Part shown: piece by piece, positions 23,917-35,900 of the stretch
How positions within the stretch are numbered: the stretch's first letter is position 1
Layout of the letters: the number at the start of each line of letters is the position of its first letter
Source of the DNA: Polytrichum commune
Taxonomy: Eukaryota; Streptophyta; Polytrichopsida; Polytrichales; Polytrichaceae
Reading direction: 5' to 3'
Assembly: GCA_950295325.1 (NCBI GenBank)
Contig: OX485805.1
Coordinates: 3,164,501-3,228,500 of the forward strand
DNA length: 64,000 nucleotides
The notes under the pieces: generated by a model
The model's database searches: none
Seen by the model: the letters and a program-made list of their open reading frames with translations, nothing else
What the model was told of the DNA's origin: nothing
Made by a program: the position numbers and the translations under genes

Positions 23917-26900
23917 TCATGGCCTTGTGATGCATGATACAAGCAAATTCAAGTTTTGCATCTCTGCGTTGTACTGTTCAACTAAGGTTTCTAATTTCTT
24001 GTTGGCTTTGGTGAGATCAGCCCGAACATTTGCAATTTGGTTCAAAATCTGGTCGTTTGCACTTCTTGCTTTTTTCAAATTATGCGAAGTTTCACTTTGA
24101 TGTATGGTCCGCAATTGGGAGGGGTTCTGCTGTAGAGCCAACGAAATGTTATGGTCCACTGCAAAGCGGACCATCGGTTCTTTTCTGCAATTCCAAGACT
24201 CACACTGTCAGGTTCCAACACATAGATTTAGACAAAAAAAAGTGTAAATAATTAGAGACAAACATCTGCATTTCAAAAAGAAAAACCAATACCTGCAGCC
24301 GAGTTCAACATCCCTCATGTCTTTGTCATGGATTATCATGCCACCATCAAGCGACACTGCGGCAGTCTGGATGTATTTCAGAGCATTTTTCATGTGACTT
24401 TTTGTTGCGTAGACCTGAAGGTATGAGAATAGTTGAAAGAAAAGCGTTTCACGTAATCCATGTCCATTTATGTCCATGGTTAACACAAAGTTTTTGTTTA
24501 AATGGAGTAGATTGACAGCATAGCCAAGAAAACCCTCTGGATAAGGTACTTCGCTTGTCAGGTTCAGGAGCTTCTGAGGGTGTTCCTCATTTACAGTCAG
24601 TCGATTATCATTGTGTTTGTAGCACCTGCAAAAGCCGAAAGAGCATCTTAGTGCAAATTGCTTTGTACTACTTAGGAGGTTGTTTAAACCGCATGTAATG
24701 CATGCGTGACAAATGGTGTCTATAAGGGACCAACACATAATTAAGAATCAAACTTGACCCAGTCACACGAATTAACCAATTGAATCAAGTTGCAATTACT
24801 CACTTTTCTGTGTTTGGTGTAATAATTCGGAAGCTACCACTAATTTTGGCACCCCGGTTTTTTGCAAAGCCATGCAGACCTTTCTCTTCATCATCTCCAC
24901 CACCATCAAGGAACTCAACGCTACTCCTCGATTTACACACTATTGCAGTCATTTTTTTCTTCCCCAAGAATCCTGCCAATGCCCTAGTACCATACAACCC
25001 AAAATCACACCAAGTTATATGGTTAACATCTGTTTTTGTTTTTGCATAAGAGTATTAACGAGTTAATACGGTGGTATAATTATGATTTCATCCAGCCCTT
25101 AGAATCAACTAATGAAGGAATTAAATTTGATTTGTAGCCCACCTGCTTATGGCGTCATTTTCAACCCTTGCCAAAAGGACAACAATGCCAAGGATGTCAG
25201 ATCCAGGCCCCTGTCTGAATTTCTCACATTCTCGGACTGCATCAAGCAGAAGACATGCTGCATGTGTTCCAGGAGGGTCACCTAAATTCTGAATCTCTTC
25301 CAATATTCTTTTTGACCCATATTTGGGCTCCTGCAAATTGCTGATTCCATCCCAATGATCTATACCTTTGGTTTGATCTTCGGCATTGGGTGGCACATCT
25401 CGTAATTGTCTTCGGTAATACTCAATCTTCGTACCAGTTTCTTCTTTCTGCTTCTGGAGCTCCTTCAAATCGTTCTCAAATTTCCCCACTTTGTGAGCTT
25501 GTCCCTTTAATTTCTCTAATAATGTTTTTACCTGTGGTGTAATTGCTGCAAGTCAGCGCCAAGAAGAACTAGGCGTTTACTAGAAAATGCACCAAGTTGA
25601 GTTGAGAAATTACTAGGTATATTCCAATGTTGGACCAGTACAAATGTGGAGGTATGGTATTAATTATCAATATCAACAATATTACGTACCCGGCTGGTAT
25701 CAAAATTGCATTACCAGTCAAATATTCTTATTTGGTGGGTATCTCAAGGTGAGAGAATCTTTGTATACCCAGTTATTATTTGGGATGATCTTACCCAGGT
25801 ATGGAGGTTCTTACATACTATAAAGACCCGAACGATATTGAAAACAGAAACATCCTCAAATACCCACACCCTATTTGGTATCACAGAATGTATACCTCTC
25901 ATTATAGATTCCCCAGTGAGATAAAAAAAGAAAGATGATACCAGTCCAACACTGGTATATGTAGTACAGTTGGAATTAATTTTGGATACCTTAAAGCATG
26001 TTGTTTCAGAAGGTAAGGTGACATTCAGGAATACCTTGGCCTTCAGCGATAGTATGGCCTCTTGGGTTGATCTTACGTTGATTTTTTGCGCATGACGCTT
26101 GACCAGAGGAACATTTGTCGCACTCCCTGCAAACTCACGTGGAGTGTCACAAACAGGTGCAGTTGAATCCTCTACATGGGTTGGGATGTCATCACCAGGT
26201 CTTGTCGAATTCTTGACCTCCACCTGTAAAGCCAACTCATTATAAATTACTAAGAGTTCACAACCTCGATTATGTGAAAGAACTTGCACAAACATTGCGA
26301 AATTCTCTAAATTCAAAGACATAGCAGAGTCAGAATAATTGGTTCTTACCAAAATTTGAGTTTGGATCTCTTGGTGTTGGGCAAGTTCCACTATACCCGT
26401 CCAGATTCCACAAGCGTTTGGTAGATCGATTGCAGGAAGACTGCAAACTCCTTCATTCAAAGGAACGCAGAAACTTGGGTTCCAATCGAGCTTTAATGCA
26501 TAACTCATCCCGTCCATATTCTTGTCCACATTCCCCAACTCATCTACTGCTTCCACAATAATACCTATCAGCTTTGAGCCAGCTGCTGCAAATTCTGGTT
26601 CCTGAGACATCAACCAAAAATGCATGCAATCGATTGAGAAATAGTTTGGCAACCCTTCTATGTCTATCGATTATGAAATTCTAGTTTGACATGAAATTCA
26701 TACTGCCATCCCATTTACACTACAGGAAATTCATAAAAGAGAGTCGAGGTTCAAATTACATTCCGTATGCGCAACGCTCGCTTGATGAGATCAAAAGAGA
26801 CTCTGCCCAAATGCATCTCCTCCACGCTCAGCAATTCAATTGAAGCTGGGAAGATTCATGTACAAACCCAATTAATGTAAAGTTAAGTTTCATATGAGAT

Positions 26901-29900
26901 CAACCCATATTAAACTTGGTTGTTTACATGAGTTTAGAATTTATGTACCTTTTCCTCCATATTTTCCCAGTACTCTTAGTCGACCACTTAGATCAAGGCA
27001 ACCGTTGGCATCCACCTGCCAGTCCAATTTGCACAAGATTTTATTTAGAGAATTGAACAGGGTCTCTTACAAGGCACGCATGAATTTATTGTGTTTTGTT
27101 CTTGTTTTTTTTGGTCTGATCACATTCGATTGGGTGGAGTTTGTAACCTTTTTGATGCAACCATCCTTGCCACCATCTAGAAGCTCAAGTCCCTCCAATA
27201 GCATCTTCACACTCTCCGCGACCTCCACAGCATTCCCAAATTTATCTGTGACCTGCAATATCCCTCCCCATAATTAAAGATTACACCAATAAATACATTG
27301 CAAGGAAGGTCTAGAAACATTGGCAATACACAACGGATATACAGTAGAAATACACCACTCTAATTGCCATCCGATGAGTGATATAAAATCTTATTATAAC
27401 ATAGGGTGTACAGTGTTTAGTGACAATTCAGTACCTGAAATTCGAGGCTCTTTATAATTTCACCTGGCCGTAGAGTTTTCTGGGGCTCTCCATTGGCTTT
27501 TATTGCAGCTTTTTCCATAGTTCCCGGTCGGACTATGACATTGATCATAGAGGTTGGTTTTTGGTCAATTAAAATTCTTAGCATGGCAGGTTGGTGGTTG
27601 GAAGCATTGGCTACCAATTTCCCAGATACTAGCTCAATCCTCTGCAAAAAAGTGACTATGTTTCTCAAAGACAATTCAATTATAACTCTATAAAATTATT
27701 AGTCATATTAAACTTGCATGATGCTGAAAGGATACAGTTAATTCAGGGACTTAAAATACTCTCCCATGACGCTGCAGTCCATACCCAGTCTATATTCTTG
27801 AACAATTGTAAATCGAGTGGTGTTGTTCTCATGTACCTGAAACTGAAGACTGGATTGGTCATCTGTCAAGGTCGGGGCGTTTTTTATCATTGTTCGGATA
27901 TTGAGAAGTTCACCATCTATGGTTGACAGTTTGCAATTGACATTGCTCGGCATCTTCATGAACTTCACCGGGTTGTTGAACTCATCATATCGCGAAAGGA
28001 AGAGGGGATAATCAAACTCTCCTCCAAGCCTTTTCAAGCAACAAGAAGTAATGGGTAGTTACATCTTTCTTATCCCATGAGCAGACCACTCTTGTAAGAC
28101 CAGACTTAAAAAAAATTCTTAGTGCATGCCACGTCAGGCTTTGAATTATTTATCTGGAACTAATTAATGGGTAGTTGCATCCTTTTCATCCCATAAGGAG
28201 ACTATTCTCTTAAGTCCAGACTTGGAAACGAATTTCTAGGTGCACACTACGGCAGCTCTCAAAGTATTTCGTTAAGGCTATCCTCAATTTACCTGGCTCT
28301 TAAGGGAGGGACCTTGACACCTTTGTGGGCTGTATCACACTCGCCTAAATGGGTGCACAGTCTCCACTTCTCCACTTCTGATGCCGAGACGTTCAACCGA
28401 ATTTTTGTTGGGGCAACATTCTTGTATCTATCACCAACCTGTAGGAACATGCAAAGAGAGAAACTAAGAATTTTGAAGTCTACAGTACTTGAAGGGAAGA
28501 TGGTTCTTTAAGAAAGTATGTGGTACGTGGGCTATATGTGGTCATTCTTCTTAATTGCATACCTATACTTGAGTGGTATATGGCAGAGCTTGTAGTTTAA
28601 AATAGACACTATAATGACACATATTATGATGAGATTGGACTATGTGCTCAAGTTATGCTAAGCATTCTAGGTTCAATAACCAACAGAAATGGGAGGGCCT
28701 ATGCTATCGTTTTAAGAGATAGAGGATCTCGACTTAACCTCTATGCTGTTATTACTTTTGCATATCAACCCCAAATTTGAAACTTGATATGACAATCTTC
28801 TCCCGCTCTGATCAAACTGCCAAAACTGGCTGTGGAGTTGGAAATGCACATAATTAATCCACAGACATTTTAATTCATGCGGCTGGAATTGTGTCTGTTG
28901 TTTGGTATGTGAGTTCTTACAAGACCTTACAAGTGAGAAAGTGAGCAAATATGTGCCGGTTGTCGAGCTGAGGACATCAAGGCATTTCTCGGCCGCAATT
29001 TTGAAGCAGTAGAATCCACTCAACCCACTCCGAGTCGAAGACTTCACTGGCTGTGAAATGAAAATCTCTTCCCCTCTCTCATCTCTGTCAGGCGCAGGTT
29101 TCTCTGGTGGCCGAAACTTGAAAGCAGTCACTGTCAAGGTCATCTCCAGAGGCAGCTTGGAGACGATATGCTTTTGTTCCATCCGGGCACTTATGGTGCC
29201 TTTCGATTTGGGTGTAACCACTTTGCTAATAGTGGGCCGCACCACCGCGACCATCTCTGTGGGTAGCCTTGACCCCGCTTTCACAAGCGAATTGTTTTCA
29301 AACCCCTGTCAATTGCAAGGGCATGATATTTTCATGGTATCAGCATGTCAAATAATTTATAGCTTAGCATCCAGAATTATACCAGATTACCCTGCGTGCC
29401 TGTCAGTCTCATACAGTACTAATTCTACTCATTAATGCCTAAATTTTAAAGTGCCACATAGCATGCTGTCAAAGGTATATATATTCTATGTGGCACTGTG
29501 GGTGTCCAAAACTGACTGTTATGTAGTGTGTAAGCAAAATGGGTGATGTGGGGGTGAAGCTATTATACCGCTTCAAAGTCAAACTTGAGTGCCTCCAATT
29601 CACTCAGAAGCTCAATACATGATGGTGCCTGCCCTTGAATTTTATCCTCTTGCTTCTTCCATGTGGCTTCATCCATGCTTATGTCTTCATACTATACCAC
29701 TCACAAACATATACGAGAATAATAAAGGATTTTCAAAGTTAGTATGGTGGGAGTATTTTGGCCACCTCACAGCTCAAAAGTAATTCAGGATTGCATAAGT
29801 TACATTTGAAGCAATATTATTATGCACAGGAACCATCTCCTCATCTCGTTTTTTAAAATTGTTTCAGATTTACCTTGTCTGTGCAGAAAAGAATGTCGAG

Positions 29901-32900
29901 CGGGAATACTTGTGAGTCTCCCAGAATGAAATCAGGGTCATCTCCTTCAATAACTCTACTCCCTTTATCTGGAGGTACGCCGATTGGCCTTCATCGTCAC
30001 ACAATTCTGAACTGAGTCAATCTCCATAACTTTTGAAATAAAAATCATCTTATAAAAAATATCAAGCTCTTAAACATTCATCAAAAGAATACATGTATAT
30101 AGCAGATGATACCTGCATATAATCTTCTTTTCCCCTGCTCCAAATGACAGCTCGTGAAAGGCACATGCTAATATTAGTTTCCAAGTATGAGTCAATACAT
30201 AATTTATCTCTTAACTATTCATACTGTACAAGAATGAAGTGAATATTGCGGAATCTGGAGAGCAGAGTTCCATACTGTACACTATAATTATTTATGCTAG
30301 ATTCCAAAGGTCATTTGATATTATTAAATTGAAAAGACTAAATTATTACAAGATGTTGACATAAGCATTACCTCGAGGATCTTGCATTCCCTCACGTATG
30401 AAACACTCTACAGTAACATAGAGTTGTGCGTCTCCGTGAAACCCAGGAAGGCCTTTCATGAGTTTCAGTCGAACCAGGGGCCATTTTCCACCTTTATAAG
30501 ATATGTTCCAAGCAATGTCCCGGCACTTTACACCATATAGAAGTTGGAACACTGCACACGTAAATACATGTCAAGCAATCCTAATACTAAGGCACATAAC
30601 ATATATGAATAGATATTGCGGTCATAACTTCTAAAAATTAGCCACACATGAGCATTCATTGCAGGATTTAAAGTGTTAGGGTTTAGGTTTTGGGGTTACC
30701 GTCATTGTTCATCTTGAGAGGTCCAGTGCGGTGGTGCTCCTTGGTGACAATAATTGTATGATTTTCTTCATCAAAAATGGCCTCTATATCAAAGTTGTCG
30801 TGCATTTCCGACACCCAGCTCACGTAGTGCGTGCGGAGCTGGTCTAATGCAACTGTCTTACCACTTTCTCCCTTGATTTGCACAGTGACACCACCTGCAA
30901 TGGATGAAATGAAATAAAATTGATTTTAATGTCCAGGAAGCCAAAAAGCTAATAGAACTAGAAATACATCAAGATGGTGCCAAGAACTCTAATCCCCTAG
31001 AGTAACGGAGTGCAGTGGTCTCAGTAAGATAGAGGCCAACATCAACTTGATGGTCCAATTAGAAGAAAGACCTGAGACCACCTAGCACTACATTCTGTAA
31101 TATTAGGGAAGAAAACCTATCTCTAACGGAGTTGTCGAGTGGACACTCCAGCACAAAGTGTCCTCCATATTCAACTACATTGTCAAGTGGCATAATCTTT
31201 TATTCCTAGGGATCGGGATAGTCGACCACCAGCCGGTTTCAGTGGCAAGTTTATGTTTTGAGGAGCAGCAAGCCCAATGATTTTGCATTTGGGTGGTGTC
31301 AATGGTTGCTTCAGGCATGATTTGCATGCATCGTTGAGAAAGTCCTTAAGGTGAGGGAAATACAACACAATCTCATATGACTTGCTTGGAGATGCTCTAC
31401 TTAAGACATACAAACAAACTTGGACAATTTCACTTCAAACTTAACGTCTGTATCAACTATTAAAGTAATACTATGTAGTGACTAACCTAATTTCTTTGCA
31501 ATTTATAGCACTACCCCCTGGAGGACTTATGTCCGCAAAATATGTATTTTATTTGATACGAGCTTTAGTGAACTGGAAGAACCTGTCCGTCTGGATGGCT
31601 TCGAACTTTCAGCAGGTTCCACCAGACCAAGTGACAAGAGAGACTCTGTAAATGGGTGCTTTGTAACCAGATCCATCTGCACCAGAAAATGATCAAAAAT
31701 ATGAATACAATTTTATTGATTGTCAGCAACACACTGATTTCACTACCAAGACTTTGTACTACTTGAAAAACTGGAAGTTTTGTATTCTTACATACATTAA
31801 ATTACTAGAAAATCACATGAGCGAAAGATAAGTACAGTACTCACTTTGGATGTTGTGGGCACAAAACCTGCATCAAGGTCTATTGAAGAACATGCATTAT
31901 CACAGTACATGTAATTAGAAACGCAATTTGGGTGGTAGTGAAAGGGTTTTAAATGCTATTAATTTAAATTCTTGATGAGTTACTGTATATACGGTCCTGT
32001 GGATTATATATTATCCCCTGGAAGCGAGCATGAAACAGAAACTTTTTGCTCTGCATCCACCTTTCAAATAGTGTGAAACATCCAATTAGTGTGAGGTGAT
32101 TTGCAAGATGATTAGCAAGTCCATATCGTGCCTACAGCCATTTTCCTCATAATGTTTTTAGCTCATATGAATATTTTGACTATTATTAAAGTGAAGTTTA
32201 TCATTCTCATTAAATGATCATACAGGTTCCTCCAGTTATGTTCACTATTGAGCCTGGAATGATTAACAAATTTTGAATACATAATCCAATCTCCTTCAAG
32301 CACATGTCACATTGGTGTCCGTTCTTAGATCCACACCTAACCACGCACCACTCAATCATAGGTGCCTGTTTAAGATAAGTGACCTCCTTACCTTAGACAT
32401 GATGAGGTTTAGGGTTTAGGGTTAAGGGAGAGAGGAAATTATCATATCAACTATCTCTCGGTCATCCAACATAAAAGTCCTCCAATAGTATGCACCCGGA
32501 GGTTACTTTTATTAGTGGTATTGATACCGGAATTAGCTTTAGAAACCCCAAATTAGTGCACTCCAAGTCATTTGAGACGAATCGGCAATAAACCTATAGG
32601 GAGTCAAGTTTCTATGTTGGATGAATGAGGTACGCTCGTATGCGATAATTCCCTCTCTCCAAGGTTTGGGGTTTAGGATTTATGATGAGACCATACCAAC
32701 AAATGCTTTCACCCTCTTGAAACACTCCTTGCTCACTCCACTGGTCTTTTTCCTGGGCTCCATGAAGGGCAGACGCTGCTGCAAAAACCACAAACCAGAC
32801 ATGCGTTATGACACATGGCGAAAATTGTTTCTGGGAGGGAGGGTTGATTACTTATTTTCTATTTTAAGTCCTGGAGAATTGCATTAATACCATTCGAGCA

Positions 32901-35900
32901 TCTGGAAGAAGCCTTCCAAGTCGCCGGATGGCAACACGAGAAAATGTGTCAAAAGTTTCTTCGGTGTATTCAGGATCCTCTGCTTTCAGTCTCTCAAGCA
33001 CCTCGTCCAAAGACTCTCTACCCTGCACATCAAATGCCATCATGAGATTGAAGCCCATCATGAATGAATGAAGATTCGTTTTGAGCTGGAGGATGTTGTT
33101 CCAGTCAAATTGCAAGATTTTGTACTAAATTGAAGTAAGGTAAGCAGACCTAATTCAGTTGCTCATTTTAAACGGACACCTATAATCAAATGGTACGTGG
33201 TTACATGTGGAACTAAGAACTGACACCAAAAAAACATCTGTTTACAAGAGATTGGGCTACTTGCTCAAAATTCATCAATTATTCTACACTCAATAATCAA
33301 CAAAATTGGGAGGAAGTGTAATATCATTCAATGAGAATGAGAATCTTGAAGTTGATAATGAATAAGATATTTATATGAGCTCTAAAACTGCTACATGTAC
33401 AATTTGGATTGCTGATCGTCTTGCACTAATTTTTTGCTTCATATTCTACGAGAAGTGGGCGCAGAGCTAAAAGTGTCCTTTCAATACCTGCTTACCCTAA
33501 CAACAGCACTAATGTTGGGCTTCACAATACATGTCAATGAGTATTAAAAGATGATTCGAGAGCATCATTTGGATCCAATACTGACATTCTTGATGGGGAA
33601 GTAACGACAGATGATCCGAGCATTCGCCCTGTCAGGTCTGCCTCGCATTGGCTCTATATAAACAAACAGATTATTAAGCACAAACGTACCCAACAGTACA
33701 GAAAACAATTGTCTTCAACTTCCAACCGCTCAAAAGAGAGAATTCATCCTCGACAAGAAGGTGCAACGTTTGTTGCATTGTATGCTCTTCCACATGGTTG
33801 CAGATTGAATTGGAAAATGGTTATATTGCACTTTCATGTTCATCAGTAATTTGTGGATAAGAGGAATTATGGTGGACCTGGTGCTGATTGTTCTTGTGCT
33901 TTTGTGAATTCCAAAAGAAGAACAAAAGGCCGCCCGACTCCTGAAAGGGCATTGGTAATTGCAACCTCGCCACCTTCAACTTCAGCCAGATCCACTCCAT
34001 TCACCTGATTGAAAAATTATATATTTACAGGACACAGAAAATAAAACACAGTCTTAATCTTCAACAAAAATTTATCTACACGGATACTTACAGGAGAAAG
34101 AAATTGTTTGACAGCTAACCTGAATTTCGACAGGCCTCGAGGTTCTGCTCCCTGAGCTCCCACTCTCGTCATTCTACAAAATAAATGCAGTTATGGTTGC
34201 AAAGGTTCAAGTAACAGAATATACCTGAATTTATTAATTAAATTATACTCCATTTGCATAATGGGACTGACAAAAATGACGACCACAAGATGCCATTGAA
34301 GAATGCGCCCTGTTGTGATCCCCCAATATGAAAGCTCAAAACAGAGGACATTCACTCAGTAATATGGAAACCTGCCAACAAAATAATTTTATTATTACCT
34401 GTCATATGCATATTTAGTTTATTTAAATTTATATAAATGTGTAGTTTGGGGATTTTTGGGGGGAGTACCTGAATGTAGGGGAAGTAGTAATCCTTCAGCT
34501 TACGTTGGACATCAACATCGTTCCACAATGCCACGTTGCAGTTCAACTCTGTAATCTCCACCTGAGACGAAGCCACTCAAAGCCATAATGATTAATTCAG
34601 TGATTATGTCTAGCTTAAAACTGAAATTTCTCAATGAAACCATCGTCACCCAAGTTGACCACAAAACTTTGAGAGAAACCATCGTATAAAATCTGAGCTG
34701 TTCATAGAATACATATTTTTAAGGTCTTGTAGTACCTTGGTGAAGCTCCCATGGGGTGACATGGAAAGCTCCTCAGCTGTTGGGGCGCGAATTTCACCTG
34801 CTGTCTGCAAGCAAGACATAAAATCATTTCCCACCACCTGATACAAGAATTTTTTTCAAAATTGAAATGTCTGCATTGAGAAAGATTAGTCACCAACCTT
34901 CCAGACACTTCCAGATTTAACGTTGCTCTTCAGGGCTTCTTTACCCACATGCAGCACGGACACTTTGCATGCCTGTTCAGTTTTTGAAGAAACAGTTATG
35001 AGCCTGCAGACAACATAATGTCACAAAATATGAGGATTAAGATCAACTGCACAGCTACTCTTTTGTGACTGAGAATCTGTTCCAAAGAGGTCACAAGATT
35101 ACTACATAATCTCAGAATCTCACAACACTCGTAACAAAGATTAGCCACTAAGGAAGAGTGCAATAAATTTCTACCCTGAAATAAAATCTCCTCTTGACTC
35201 AGATCCAAACCTCATCTGACATTATCATGAACTCAGGTAGATACGCATTATTCGATTACTTATCCAAATCGGAGACCTACGTTTGACTGGTACGTGGTTA
35301 GGTGTGGATCCAAGAACGGATACCAAAAAGACATTTTCTTGAAATAAATTTGACTACATGCTCAATACATGATAGCGATTTAGGCTCATTAGTCAACATA
35401 ATTGGGGGGGACGTGTATGACCATTAATGAGCACGAGAATCTTCACTTTGATGTAAGATATTCATATGACCTCCAGAAATTATGAGGAAAGTCGCTATTG
35501 CCTCAATTTGGATTTGCTAATCATCTCGTACTAATCACGTGTTTCATATCCTAGGAGGAGTGGGCTAGTTGGAGAAAGTAACCATTTAAGAAGACCCATC
35601 TACCTTATTCACAACTTCAAAGATACTCACCCACCAAGATGCAGTCCAGCTCCAATACCCCCAAAACCATACATGCCAAAATGCGGCTGCAGCCATCAAG
35701 TACCAAACAGAAATTTAGCTGTCACTGTAATATTTAAATCTCAATTGGCAGCAAGTTCCATCAGTTCTAACATATAATTACAGGACAAAGAAAGTCGGTC
35801 AGAATAAGGAGGTTGCCATTGACATACTTTCAGGTAAGGTGGCTCTCCTCCAATCGCTTCACCAATGTGTTCCCGGTTTGTTGAGCTACCAATTGTGCCC

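Noticed and set aside
32405-32427. Telomere-like TTTAGGG repeats
   Set aside because: Only about three units. Such short teloboxes are common inside plant genomes, and this one is in a GMI1 intron.
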